This document shows, piece after piece, positions 10,166-21,781 of a DNA stretch of 64,000 nucleotides. The stretch spans positions 44,711,745 to 44,775,744 of the forward strand of contig JBANSL010000017.1 of the NCBI GenBank assembly GCA_037127255.1, in the 5' to 3' direction. Under the pieces are notes generated by a model. The model did not search any database. It saw only the letters and a program-made list of their open reading frames with translations, and was not told where the DNA came from. Source of the DNA: Persicaria tinctoria (taxonomy: Eukaryota > Streptophyta > Magnoliopsida > Caryophyllales > Polygonaceae). The first letter of the stretch is position 1. Every line of letters begins with the position of its first letter. The translations under genes and the position numbers were made by a program.

Positions 10166-10388
10166 ATTTATGGTTCAAAGATATAAAATGGAGTACATTT
10201 TCAATCACATTGGGATCAAGTACGCGTGCACTGTGGTTATGTAGGACAAGTGAAATACACAAAAAAAGATCAAATCCATATAGCTCCCACTCTCCCATTC
10301 CCAGTTCATTAACAAGTACTAGTAAAATTGAACTAAACAGAAATAAGGAAACATGGGGGAAATGCTTTGTTTTCAAATTTCCCTGTAT

Positions 10389-10625
10389 TTAGGAATCCAA
10401 TTTAAGAGGCAAAACAGCAACCCTTGATCCTCCAAATGTGAAGCACGAGCTTCTTCCTTCACTGCTTGTGGTCTCATTCCCCTGTTTCCTGCTCTGCTCC
10501 AATCCTTTCCGAATCTCCCAACTAAGCTGTCCGTGGCTCCACGAATCCATCGATATTGATCTCCTTATTGGATGAACGCATCAAAGCCTTCATCTTCCTA
10601 TATACCTCAGTCCATTGTTCTTTGT
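10389..10625 (-). pseudogene. unidentified protein-coding fragment
   Basis: On the minus strand a HKEQWTEVYRKMKALMRSSN segment (about 10545-10605) and, one frame over, a SWSHGQLSWEIRKGLEQSRK segment ending SSCFTFGGSRVAVLPLKLDS with a TAA at 10389-10391. Composition is protein-like and a CCAACAG acceptor-like site precedes the first segment, but the two parts need a frameshift to join. I do not recognise the protein. Possibly captured by the neighbouring transposon. Confidence 0.3.
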
Positions 10626-10899
10626 GATGTATAAATAAGACTGTTGGAATTGAATCAATCCATTCATGAATGATTTAATTACTGTAATAAGCGTAAATAA
10701 ATACACACATTCTCAAATAAAAGGGAGCAGAGCTTGAATCCGATGTCGAGGTGGGCGAAGCAATCAACGGAGGTGCCCGGAGGATGTAACGGAGACCGAA
10801 AACATCTAGACGGTGTAGGAGACACGAAGGAAACTGGCGTAGCATCAAACAGTAACAACAACCAAGAGACGCCAACCTAGCTGGCTGTCGGCGACGGAA

Positions 10900-11075
10900 C
10901 CAGTCGCCGGACGACCGCAATGGAGATGTAGAGGTGGCGGCCTCCCCCTCCTCCCCTAAAATCTTGTACAACTCCTCGTACTCCCCGGCGTCCACCGTCT
11001 ACGCACCCATCCCCATTGGCATTCACAATCTCTATCACCCTGGCGAGATCGGCGTCAGATCACTGACGACATGGA
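10900..11075 (-). pseudogene. calmodulin-like EF-hand fragment
   Basis: The minus-strand frame reads SDADLARVIEIVNANGDGCV followed by DAGEYEELYKILGEEGEA. NANGDGCVDAGE is a 12-residue EF-hand loop with Asn, Asn, Asp at positions 1, 3, 5 and Glu at 12. The flanking helices resemble plant calmodulin-like proteins, which bind calcium. Position 1 is Asn rather than Asp. A TGA stands just upstream of the segment, and no second hand is readable in the same frame. A broken fragment, host origin inferred. Confidence 0.6.
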
Positions 11076-11662
11076 GCAACCACCGGAGAAGGTGCTGGCG
11101 CTGGTGGACAAGTGCCGACTGAGGCCTCGGGTAGCGGTCGATGGCAGATTCATCCTCCGTTGATGATGGCGCCGAATTTGGGAAGGAGGCTCATGGAATG
11201 GGAGAGACGAGACCATGTGAGCTCCCTCTTGAGCTTTCAAATCTAAAAACAAGAGATAATGCAGATCCACGCGCTCCGATTTGTTTTTAAATCCTAGACA
11301 TATTTCAGCTAATTATATTACTTCTTTCCTTCTCATCGGACCAGATTCTTCTCACTTGAACTCTCCCCTATATATATATATGGAGTAATGGCAGAGTGAT
11401 TGATTTAGGCCAATGTTGTATTGCCCTATGTGTGAGGGCGAAAGTGGTTGGAGTGATATGATATTTGAGATCATATGCATGCCATTGACTCTTCCTTTTC
11501 AGTTCTGAAGTGAAAACAATGGATCCAAATGGCTTGAAATGGTGTATACAAATCTAGAGGTGAAAAGACTCAACCAGAAATATCGACCTAGGACCAAAAA
11601 AAATATGAAGGCAACTTATATCCCAAACGGACTCAACCAGAACCGATTTACAAGCCCGAACC
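11076..11662. other. no supported gene
   Basis: Moderately GC-rich to about 11270, probably an extension of the EF-hand gene fragment with several frame breaks, then AT-rich sequence with a TATATATATA run near 11370. No convincing feature. Confidence 0.4.
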
Positions 11663-11696
11663 GAACAACAACAACGACAATAGTAACAACAATAAC

Positions 11697-11750
<54 letters not shown>
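11663..11750. repeat. (AAC/AAT)n microsatellite
   Basis: AAC-type trinucleotides pass into a long AAT run. Poly-Tyr and poly-Ile frames are artefacts. Confidence 0.95.
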
Positions 11751-11751
<1 letters not shown>

Positions 11752-11796
11752 TGTGATTTTATTCGAATCGAGTAATATTAATATGCGCATAAATCC

Positions 11797-12153
11797 TGTT
11801 GGAATGTAATTAAAATTCCCAAGCTAGAGATCTAGTTAGTTAGTTGGTCAGCTTTAGTTTAAAGTTAGCTCATGTACGGTAGTTTGAGAAGTTAGATTAC
11901 TTTATGTGTAACACCACCACCTTAGCGTGATCAATGTTAGTGGGTTAGTGGTGAGCAGTCTCTACTTTGCAGTTACTCGAAGTCATGGGGTTTTGTAGTT
12001 GTTTTCGATCTATCAATGGTGTCTGCCATTTCATGAAAATGTCGTGGTTCTGTGTTATGTTATGTTCTTACAAAAGTTCAAAGGTCTCTTCCTCTAATTA
12101 TGTTAAAGAGTTTGTTGTTGTTTGTGATTTGATCCACCCTTGTTCGCTCAACA
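11797..12153 (+). repeat. copia 5' LTR
   Basis: Starts TGTTGGAATG and ends GCTCAACA, giving TGTTG/CAACA inverted ends typical of copia LTRs. 357 bp. Followed by TT and the PBS. Confidence 0.8.
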
Positions 12154-12154
12154 T

Positions 12155-12167
12155 TTGGTATCAGAGA
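12155..12167 (+). promoter_or_regulatory. primer binding site, initiator tRNA-Met
   Basis: TTGGTATCAGAGA matches the canonical copia PBS TGGTATCAGAGC at 11 of 12 positions, placed 1-2 bp after the LTR. Confidence 0.85.
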
Positions 12168-12269
12168 AAACCTTTTTTTCCCAGGGTTTCTATCAAGGGG
12201 ATTGAGTGAAGTGATATCCAAACACAAGGGAAACACTTTGATAGAATTCGATGTTCAAAGAAAATGTAG

Positions 12270-12452
12270 AACAATGGAAATGGTATTGTTGTCAACCCTC
12301 AATTGCCAACATTCAAGGGAATCAATTATAATTTCGGGAGTTTAAAGATGGAAACACTCTTTAAATCTCAATGGATTTGGATTTTGGTGGATCAAGGTTT
12401 CGAGGACAGATTATCTATAGTTGAGAGAGAAGAGGAACAATTCCTCATCTAG
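12270..12452 (+). pseudogene. copia gag N-terminal fragment
   Basis: Sixty codons: NNGNGIVVNPQLPTFKGINY, then a LKMETLFKSQWIWILVDQGF segment and a REEEEQF-like tail ending in TAG. This is the usual start of plant copia Gag (DUF4219/UBN2 region). Homology ends at the TAG, where the inserted sequence begins. Confidence 0.8.
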
Positions 12453-12949
12453 ATGTGTGTAATTTCATGAAACCTTTAGGCCAAGGAGTAACGACCCCGA
12501 CCTTACTCTACAAGATCACTTTCACTTGACTTCACACATTACGGTTCACAGTGCTTTACATTGATTGATACGCTTTACTTGCATTGATCTTGATTCAATT
12601 GAGTTCCAATCGTAACACACAATCCTCACATTATTAACTATTAACTTAAGACATCCTAGGTGATCACACAACACGAATTAACTCATGTTATTTATAGGTA
12701 ACATGGATGGCAAATGAACTGAAAGCAAATAAAATAAAGGATGGAAACATAAAAGAAAAGGACATGTTCCTGAAATGGTAAATATATAGATGTGGTAATT
12801 AACCTGATTACAAAAGACAAAGACCATACGAAGGGTCCTCTATAGACGAGATCGTATATCAAACAAAAGGATCCCCTAAACCTACCTAAAAGCCCAATAT
12901 GTCCAACAACCATCTCGAACCCGACCTCTCCCATAGTTGCTCTAACGCT
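12453..12949. other. no gene; probable LINE 3' untranslated region
   Basis: Sequence between the broken copia gag and the first recognisable C-terminal LINE coding part. The LINE is on the minus strand, so its 3' UTR should lie here, but no poly-T run marks an end. Confidence 0.4.
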
Positions 12950-13212
12950 ATCCTATTCCCAGCTGAGTTTTCGTTCCAAGCTTTTCACTAGTGGTTTGCA
13001 CTTCCACTTAGCTGAAAAGCGTGAACGACAGCTCGTAACAATATGTCTAGCACACACAACAGGGTGAAACTGTTCACCACTAAATACTAGCTTGTTTCTG
13101 TACATCCAAGTAAAATAAATACGTGCCTGAAACGCCTATAGTTTATCCTGGAACAGCTGCGTCCTTTGCACCTTCACTGGTACATTGCCAAACCATTCAA
13201 GCCAGTCCGTTA

Positions 13213-13860
13213 CTATTGGGAGTCTAATTGAAACCACAAGTGTTCCTCACATTTTTCCTCTATTGTGCACATTATACAGACAACCGCTTCTTCTATTTTC
13301 AAATACTTCACCTTTCTTTCTGTGCCGAGTCTTTTGATAGATGCCAACCACACTACGAATGCCCACCGACGGCATTGAAGTGTTTCCCATATTAGCTCGC
13401 CCCAACGACATTCTTCATTTCTTTCTCTGAGCAGATTATAAACCATAGAGCTGAAGATGTTCCCATTCACACCAAGGACCGTGTCCAAAGACGGAAGAGC
13501 ATCTCCATCCTCCGTATTCAGCACAACAAGCATGTCATCCCGGGTAGCCAACAACGACTTCCACAACCAGCTGTTGTCCACCTTCCTTTGTACAGCCCAA
13601 ATGACCTCCCCACGGAGATGATTGGGCATACACCAGCTGGTCCAGATTCTCGGTTTAGCTTGAGCTAATTCTCCAAATAGTTTTGCTTGGATGCTTCGGT
13701 TCCATGAGAGTAACTCTTTAATGTCTAACCCCCCTTCCTTAAAGGGTTTAGTAACATCCCTCAATTTCACCATATTTTTCCTCCCTGCATCCTGACCATT
13801 CCAAAGGAATCTCTTACACATGCCCTTCACACGATCAATGACTCCCATGGGTAGCACCAC
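13213..13860 (-). pseudogene. LINE ORF2 C-terminal region (zf-RVT type)
   Basis: 215 codons containing CKRFLWNGQDAGRKNMVK, the KPFKEGGLDIKEL segment, WTSWC and later WAFVVWLASIKRLGTERK, all characteristic of the region after RT in plant L1 elements (zf-RVT). The His/Cys cluster near the end is only partly kept. It stops at 13213, and more of the domain is readable downstream in other frames. Confidence 0.8.
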
Positions 13861-13914
13861 TACCTTACTCCAAAACGAAGTGACACCACCGCATACAGAT
13901 TTCAGGAACTGAAA

Positions 13915-15159
13915 TCATTTGGCATATGAAAGTTTCCGTGTTGACCAAGATTGAAGAAGTGAGCCAATCTTGTCATAGAAGGATCCATATTCCGCCACTT
14001 CAATAGTTTTGGAATGAAGAGGGATCCCTAAGTCCCTCACATGCAGCTGCTTACAAGCGAAACCCAGCTGTTGTACAACCAGCTCATGATGATCAGCCGT
14101 CACCCCAGCCATGAATATCATGCTCTTATCATTGTTAGCTTTGAGCCCATAAATATTGAAGAAAGAATCCTGACACTCTTTCATGATTTGTACTGATGTC
14201 AAGTCTCTATGACAGAACAGTAACAAGTCGTCTACAAATGCTAGATGGGTGAGCTTCATCCCTTTGCATTTAGGATGGAACTTGAAGAGGGGGTTCTCAA
14301 CAACCTTCTAAAGCATCTTACTCAGAATTTCCATGCAAAGCATAAACAAGTAAGGGGAGAGAGGACCCCCTTGCCTCAATCCTCTTTTTCCCGAAAAAAA
14401 ACCCTCCGGGGCTTCATTGATGATGACCGAGAAGGATGGTGATGTGACACATTCCATGACCAGATCAACAATTTTGGTCGAGAAGTTGAAATACAATAGT
14501 GTGCTCCTGATGAAATCCCAACTAAGATAATCATAAGCTTTCTTCAAGTCCACTTTGATGGTGCACATTGGAGAAACTCTTTTAGTACCATACCCATTAA
14601 CCAATTCAATCGCAACTGCACTATTGTGAGAGATGCATCGACCTGGGATAAAGGCTCCTTGGCTTTCAGAGATCAGCCCACTATGATCTCCCTTGATCCA
14701 TCCTACAATGATCTTGGTGACCACCTTCATGAAGGTGTTGCAACATGAGATGGGTCGCAAGTCATTCACATAAGAGGGGCTGGGAAATTTCGGAATAAGA
14801 GATACAAATGTGTTGTTCAACTGTCTGAGCACTTTCCCGTTTCAAAATATTTCTCTAACTGCCTCACAAGTATCTCTACCAGCAATACTCCAAGCGTCCC
14901 TGAAAAACTTGCTACCGAATCCATCAGGACCTGGAGACTTGTTGATACCTATGATCCATAGGCATTTCCTGATTGTATCATAGCTTGGTAGGTCCATCAC
15001 AGAAGCCCCACTCACTTCTGCCAATATAGCACCCTTAAGATTATGAGGGAACTGATCAACAGTAGCTGAAGTAGATAACAACTCTTTAAAGAAATTCAGT
15101 ACATGCTCCTGAATCTCGTCCTCCTGATCCATCGTTACATCAGATTGATTCTTCAGCAC
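13915..15159 (-). pseudogene. LINE reverse transcriptase domain
   Basis: Read in several frames: SPGPDGFGSKFFRDAW (about 14930), LIPKFPSPSYVNDLRPISCC, SQGAFIPGRCISHN, VDLKKAYDYLSWDF (motif A Asp), GLRQGGPLSPYLFMLCMEIL (motif B) and AFVDDLLLF (motif C, FVDD in place of FADD). These are the fingers/palm motifs of non-LTR reverse transcriptase in the right order. Frame breaks occur at about 14835 and 14300-14260, so the protein cannot be made from this copy. Confidence 0.85.
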
Positions 15160-15948
15160 AACTATTGCATTACGAGCCTGTTGTTCCTTGATATTTCTTA
15201 AAAGAGGGATGAGGTTTCCTCTCCCATAGTTAGCCAGTGAAGCTTTTCCCTTTGGGTTGTTAAGCTGATAAGTCGAGCCACACTACGTTTGAGCTCCATT
15301 TCAGCTTATGAGATCTGAATGTCTAGCGCTTCATTGGTCTTTTCAACTTTACTCCGGACTATTAACTCATGCAATATACCCTTGTTCAGTTTAATTTGCG
15401 TTTGCAGCTCAAGAAAGAGGGCTTTGTCCCAAGGTTTCAGCACCTCCTTCACGCTTTTCAGCTTCTTCACCAACTTAAACTGTTTTGATCCAATTTCTTC
15501 ATGAATCCAAGAAGCTCTAACCAAAGCATCAAATTCCTCTTCTTTTCCCCAAAAATTCTTATATTTAAATGGATATCTCCTCCTAGTAATCTCATTACGA
15601 ATCAGCACCATAACAGAAGAGTGATAAGAAAATATCGGGGTACAAAAGACAGCTTTGGTATTGTCAAAGGATTCCATCCACAATTCATTACCAGGACATG
15701 ATCTATATTCCTTTCAATCTTACACTCTCCTTTTTGTCTATTGCACCATGTCAAAGCTGCACCAGTGTATGGGAGATCAGTGAGCCTACAAGCATCAAAT
15801 GCATCTCGCAATTCCTCAAATTCATTATGCCCTGCAATGACGTGAAGCCATTTTTCCCCATACTTTAGATGCAGTTCACATCCCCATGGCCACCCACGGC
15901 ATGTCCATCTGCTCAACAATTTGCTGCAATTTATCCCACATCACAACC

Positions 15949-16069
<121 letters not shown>

Positions 16070-16342
16070 TGAATGTAGCTACAAACTGGTATTTCTAATC
16101 CTTAGTCTTGACTAATCAGTGGATCAATTGTTCCACGATTCGGTGCACACTAACATCAAATATGTCGGGGGTTCCAAGTGACCCAAATTCTCCCTTAACC
16201 TCAGTATCCCCATTCATACAAAACTCCCAATTTTTTATCAGACGGTTCTTGATGTCAACTATATTTCTATGCAGTACTCTAGTATCTAATAAACCAATCA
16301 TCCCTATATCATTCTCAAATAAAAAATTGTTTACTGAAATTT

Positions 16343-17225
16343 GATGAGGTACCCTCGATGTATCGCTTGATTCACAAGGTGACCAAATGTTTTACACCTT
16401 TCACATGGTGCCCCTGAGGTTATAAATTATTTCACCTCGTGCCCTTATCCCTATTATTTAATGGATCATGTTACTGCCTTTAGTGGGAAATTAAAAAACA
16501 AATTCAATAGAATGAAAAGAAAAGGGGAAATAAGACACGGTAAAGAAGACGCAATGAAGAAGCCGGAGTTGACCTGGTGTTCGTCGGTGACCAGACGAGG
16601 GAGCACCGGCTTCATATGGAGCTCCTCGAGTACAAACTTCTTAAGATGGCCGTCTCTCTGCACACATAGAGGGTTTTAGCTTGTAAAATTTGAAAATTAT
16701 TGTATATACTCGCAGAGACCTTCAAGCTCAAATCCGCCCGTTTTAGATTGTTGTCTTTTCAAAATTGATTCCTATGTTTTTAATTTCCTTCAATTTCATC
16801 TTCATACTTGATTTAAATGGGTTATCACCCAATTAGTGAGAGTGGACTTTATTTAGGGTTTCCTTTGTCTGGATTTAATTTTCATGGATTAGCATTTGGT
16901 TTTGTCTGAATATGTAAAATTGGGGTTTGAAGGGTATGAATTGGCGCCATTGGTTCTTCAAATTAGAGACTTGATCAGTAAATTAATAAACAACAGTGGT
17001 GAGGGAAGCCAACAGTAAAGGATATCGGGTTGCCGTGGTAGGGGGAAGAAGAAAGAAATGATGGGGATTGGGGGTGCCTAGTGGCCTTACTAACATGATC
17101 TGTAAAGTAATAGGTATAAGGGTACAAGGTGCGTGAAATAATTTATTACCTCAGGGGTACCAAGTGAAAGGTGTAAAACAGTTGGTCGCCGTGTGAATTA
17201 AGCAATACCTCGAGGGTACCTCATG
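16343..17225. mobile_element. 883-bp non-autonomous TIR transposon in the LINE
   Basis: The first and last about 105 bp are reverse complements, starting [G/C]ATGAGGTACCCTCGA and including TGTTTTACACCTTTCAC and a CCCCTGAGGT-type word. It is flanked by a 6-bp direct repeat AAATTT (16337-16342 and 17226-17231). Removing the insert and one repeat rejoins the LINE endonuclease, which proves the boundaries. No transposase. The interior has short open frames on both strands that I do not recognise. The superfamily is uncertain: TIR length suggests Mutator-like, but the target duplication is shorter than 9 bp. Confidence 0.85.
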
Positions 17226-17589
17226 AAATTTCTGAACTATTTATTATATTATGTTTTACCGGGTCCTTTAAGCCCGCTATGTTCCAAGCTGCAATTTTGA
17301 CTTTATCCATGAGTATCATGTGAGTGAGTGCTACGCTAACCGTTCACGTCTGGCATTCTAGATCTGAAGAAGCTGCTAACATATATCTCACCCTCCATCT
17401 AATAAAGAGGGGGATAATGGGAGGCAGTAAAAATAGGAACTTTGTGAAGTTTTTCTTTACCTTTATCAGTTGGAGATTTTGGCGCAACTTCTCTTGGGGG
17501 TTTCCCATTTCTTTTGTTAACCACATTGCACTAGCTCCCCTCATTGTCTTTGCCAATTGACCCATCTGTCCTAGCAGCACCACCACTCT

Positions 17590-18201
17590 CTCTGAACTTA
17601 TATTTCTCTATCAAACTATTGCTGTCGTGACCAAAACCAAGCCATCTATTGCAGCACATATAACCTGTCCCTGATTGCAGCCTTGTTGTTCAGACATTTG
17701 CTTAAGATGATTTACGATCTGCGTCGAGTAATCTGATACGCCAATCGGGACCCAAACAACATTTTCCACCTTTTTCTCCATGATTACCTTTCCCTTATGC
17801 TCAGGAAACCGTCTCTAAGACGCAGCACCAATGCAATTTCCCTGCTGCCTGACAAACATTTGACACTGAGTGCAATTTTCAATAGAGTGACCGAACTTCT
17901 TGCAGAACACACATTTTTGGGGCATCCACATAAATACAATGCGCTGTTGATAAGAGGTTCCATCAGTGTTCTCGATGTCAACTGTAGACAGGCCAACCTC
18001 TTCCACATACACATCAACCCGCAAACGAGCAAACGATAATCTTTCTCCACGAGCTATCATTCCGTCAATATAGATCAGATTACCTATGGAGTTCCCTATC
18101 CAACTCGGATTGGTATTGGTATACAGCGTCGTGTCAAGGTATGGGATACACACCCAGCAGGGTATGTGATCGAACGAGCTCCACGAAATAGGCAACCCCA
18201 C
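17590..18201 (-). pseudogene. LINE ORF1 (DUF4283/CCHC type), partial
   Basis: 128 codons read ISWSSFDHIPCWVCIPYL, WIGNSIGNLIYIDGMIARGE, LSFARLRVDVYVEEV and then CVFCKKFGHSIENC, an intact CX2CX4HX4C knuckle. This is the DUF4283 and zf-CCHC layout of plant L1 ORF1, an RNA-binding chaperone. A TAG after about 17818 interrupts the C-terminal tail, which stays recognisable to about 17590. The N-terminus is absent. A GATCGAACGAGCTCCACGAA-like word is duplicated 38 bp apart at the 5' end (about 18169 and 18207). Confidence 0.75.
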
Positions 18202-18240
18202 ATACGATCAAACGAGCTCCACGAAAAGGGCATGTTCCAC

Positions 18241-18929
18241 ACCTAACCAATTAGCATGAAAGAATAAGGATAAATCATGCGTTATATAAACACTGGGTAA
18301 CTATATTATTATTTTATCTTTAGGTCACCCAATTATACTTGGTAGATTCAAACTGAACATTAAATAAATCACACAAGCAGATGAATTGCAATTTATTTAA
18401 ATTAATTTGGCAAGCATCCCAAGGGAAAAAACAACAAGACACGAAGGCACCAAATGAGAAAAAGGGTTCGGAAGGTCACTTGCCTTGATCCGAAGTTGCA
18501 AGCTTTTGATGTAAGTGGTTGATTGGAGTCGAATTCCTTCGTAACTGTATAGGGATTGACAAAGCGCTGTAGAATTAAAGAGATTGAAAATGTTTAAAAC
18601 AATCCTGAAAAAGTATGGGATCTTTCCTGAAATTAATTATGCTGAAATAGGGGCATAATTGGAGAAAACATAAACTTACGGGAATTGTTTTTGAAAAATT
18701 TGTGTAGAGAAACGTTCCCAGAGGTGTTTAGAACATAATGGAATAGGTTAGGAGCTCGGATATTCCCTCTAATGGATGAATTTCCCCAAACACCAAAACC
18801 CTATATTTATAGTCGATATCAGTCGGTGCCAAATTGGATCGAATTGAATCCATAGGGATAACCAAAAATCTATTTAAAACCTATCCAGTTGATCAATTTG
18901 CAAAAATCTATCTTATTTGATGGATTTGG
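18241..18929. other. unclassified, possible solo-LTR remnant
   Basis: No coding signal. On the minus strand CTATAAATATAGGG (about 18807-18820) looks like a TATA box. Together with the AT-rich context this suggests LTR or leader sequence. Borders not found. Confidence 0.3.
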
Positions 18930-19636
18930 TGATGCAAGAGAAGAAGATAGTGCATGTGTATTTGTCTCGAGTGTCAAGGATTGTAAACCATATATATGAG
19001 ATCATATGGTGAGAGAATGTAAGTGATGAGGCAATTGCGAGCAAGGTTCTAAGGAGCCTCACAAAGAAGTTTGATTATGTAGTAGCAGCCACTAAGGAAT
19101 ATAAAGATCTATCTATGCGTAGATTTGAAGAATTGACAAGCTTCTTGCATGCTCGTGAAGACATGCTCGACATAACAAGTGAGAAAAAGGAAGAGAAAGT
19201 CTTCCAATTTAAACATGACACTTCAAAGAGGAAGTACGAGAACTCATCAATTAGAGGTGGTTTAAGAGGTTGTTATAGAGGTCGAGGTGGCTACAAAAGA
19301 AGCTACAAAGGTCGAGGAAGGGAAGAGGTCAAGGAAGGATTAGTCTGGTGGTCTAGGAAGAGGCAATGACAGTCATCAATGTAGAGATTAGTGGAAATAT
19401 TCATCTAGAAATCAGAATGGTAAATCAAGATCTCACAGGGGCAACATAAAGTGTTACTATTGTAAGAAGTTTGGGCATAAAAAAAGCTTTTATTGGGAGA
19501 AGCAAGAGAATGAACATAAGGGTGCTAATTACTCAGAGAATGTTGATCATGAAGACAAGTTGTTCATGGCTTTGTCATCAATTGCAGAGCGTGAGAGTGA
19601 TCTGTGTTATTTGGATAGTGGTTCTTCAAACTATAT
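18930..19636 (+). pseudogene. copia gag C-terminus, CCHC knuckle and protease start
   Basis: Contains VHVYLSRVSRIVNH, DEAIASKVLRSLTKKFDYVV and the RFEELTSFLHAREDM segment (about 18950-19180), then an Arg/Gly-rich stretch, then CYYCKKFGHKKSFYWEK at about 19452, where the last Cys of the CX2CX4HX4C knuckle is replaced by Tyr. The retropepsin start CYLDSGSSNY (DSG catalytic) follows at about 19605. Stops and frame changes are present. Cut at 19637 by an LTR. Confidence 0.8.
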
Positions 19637-20492
19637 TGAAGAATTGAGTACTTAATATAAATGATAATTAAACAAATACTCTAGAAGGGGGGTTGAATAG
19701 AGTATGAACTCTTTTCGCAAAAGCTTCAGCACCAGCAACTAAGGGCTTAATATCGAATCTCAAGGCCTTGAACGCAATCTCAAGGTCTTGAACTTCACTA
19801 TAGACATCTTGAGCTGACTGCCGTGGTCTTGAACTTCACTATAGGCGTATTTAGTTGATTTGTTAACGAAGTGTGATTCTAAACCAGCCTACATCTCCGC
19901 CTAGGGTTATCCAACCCGTAGGATTCAAACAACTTTTATTTCTCTTTCCTTATAAGTCCTAGATACAACCTATAAGAACTTCCTCTCTTCTATATTCCGA
20001 AGCATACCTCGCTTATATCTAGTCAACCCAAGATATCGAGAAACAAAAGTCCCCTTTGCCACACCGAAGTGTGATACGTTTGAGTATATGATATTCTTAG
20101 TATAAAAATGATTAACTTATACTATTAAGTTCTAGATCTTTCTAACTCTCAAAAGAATAAAGCAATTATCACAAGAGGAGGGAAAAGAACTGAATTTAGC
20201 GGATGACAATGGAGATTTGAAGAGTGCTCTTGATCGCAGATAAGACTTGGTGTGATAGTGTGTTCATGAGCGCTTTCTTCTTCTAACTATATAGTCAACT
20301 ATCATTGTTGATTGCGTTCCCACAATCTCTCAACAGCCCAACGCCAAATCTGATTCTGAATTGCTGGGAACATTCTAGACCTTTGATTTGGAGGAGTGTT
20401 TCTTCAAGTCACCTTCCAAATTTTTAAACTGCTACTGCCATCTTCTTGTTGCTAGAATCTCGGCAAACAATTTAAATTACCCTGTGCTCAAA

Positions 20493-20524
20493 TTACACAC
20501 ACACACACACACACACGCACACAC
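20493..20524. repeat. (AC)n microsatellite in LTR
   Basis: Short AC run with one GC interruption inside the LTR 19637-20616. Confidence 0.9.
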
Positions 20525-20639
20525 ATTTGAAAGATATTAACCAATCTATATCCGAAATATTAGATTTAAAACAACTTTAAATTTAAACAATATAAGTCTA
20601 AGCAAGGGAGCTATCAAGTCTCCCCCTTTCTGTCTTTCG

Positions 20640-21780
20640 ACAAGAGAGAGTCACAAACAGGTTAAACACCATGTTTTTCAAGCAGAGACAGAAGTTCAAA
20701 ACATCATAAAACCATGTTGAAAATACCCAGAAACCCAGAGATAAGGTCTTGAAATCACTCGTCCTGCCACTCCCCATAGCTGGTGTCTTTTCCATTCTTT
20801 TCTCACTTCTTTGCCGCCATGTCATTCTCGGCCTTCCTCTTCTAGCGCCTTTGAGCTTGGTTGACCTTCTGATCCTTCTTCATTTCATCAACCAATCTTG
20901 GTTGTGCAGCCTCTTTGCGGTAGCGCTTGATCACATCATAGGCTTCCACAGTGATGATGGCCGACTCAGGGACATTTGGACGAAGAATCTTCCTATTTCA
21001 CACAGACCACTCACAATTGAAGATGACATTGGTGGCCTTAGTTTTGCAAAGCTCTGCAGCATCATCAGCTAGGGGAAAATGCTGCCAGTGGAGGTGAAGG
21101 TGAGGGCGTTGAGATGAAACATTTAGTTGATCTTCACATTCACCATTGCTAGAAGCTCGTGTCTCTAGTCCAGCTTGATTGTCACCTCAAACTGAAAGTT
21201 GATCAAGTCCCTTCTTAGCACATCAAGACCTAGTTTGAATTCCTCCATACGTTCCTCAGCTAAGGAAGATGATGGGGCTGATTTAAGTTGCAGATTAAGA
21301 TCAGGAGTTGCTACTATGTCCTTGGGAGTCATATCACCCTTAATTTTCCAAGTGTCCTCGACAACCTTAATAATTCCAATTCGTTGGAAACAGTTCGCGT
21401 CCACTTTGCCTGGATGAGATGCCTTTTCCTCAAGAGAGGTGTAAAGGCGAAAATACTTGAAAATGTGGGGGAGGAGGTTGCCTTAAGGCAGAGGAATGTC
21501 TCGAGCAGATTATATGGTGTGTATCATGTGGTTCAGGATTAGGTTTTGAACATCAATTTCATAACCAAACATCACAAGATAGAGAAGGACGAGAAGCTGA
21601 TCTGTGATCAGTTCTCGACAGTGAGAACGTGGGATGACTTTGGCTTCAAATTTCAGGTTATTGTGGGTTTATTGACGAGCGGTGTTGGTGGTTGATGAAT
21701 GAAGAAAAAACTTTACTTTCTCTAGAGAGATACAATAAACACGGGAAGGATGACCATCGGTGGAAATTTCTCTTGGGAGG
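20640..21780 (-). pseudogene. unidentified retroelement ORF remnant
   Basis: The minus strand carries protein-like segments in several frames, e.g. FQRIGIIKVVEDTWKIKGDM (about 21400-21340), EFKLGLDVLRRDLINFQFEV (about 21250-21190) and, further upstream, FGYEIDVQNLILNHMIH. Their order and position just before the polypurine tract recall the plant transposon protein domain found in some copia-associated frames, but the match is weak. Several stops. Function unknown. Confidence 0.3.
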
Positions 21781-21781
21781 C

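Larger units (their letters stand above)
19637..21781 (-). mobile_element. minus-strand LTR retroelement, 3' part
   Basis: LTR 19637-20616 (TGAAGAATTG to GAGCTATCA on the plus strand) is followed by AGTCTCCCCCTTTCTGTC, the complement of a polypurine tract. That makes it a 3' LTR of a minus-strand element. The word CTATTCAACCCCCCTTCTAG near its 3' end is common in plant copia LTRs. The body to the right is truncated at 21781, where element Z begins. It inserted into the copia protease. Confidence 0.6.

Noticed and set aside
11539..11790. Poly-Ile and poly-Tyr frames
   Set aside because: Translation of the AAT microsatellite.
18169..18230. 38-bp direct duplication as a target-site repeat
   Set aside because: Too long and imperfect for a LINE or LTR duplication; no element lies between the copies.
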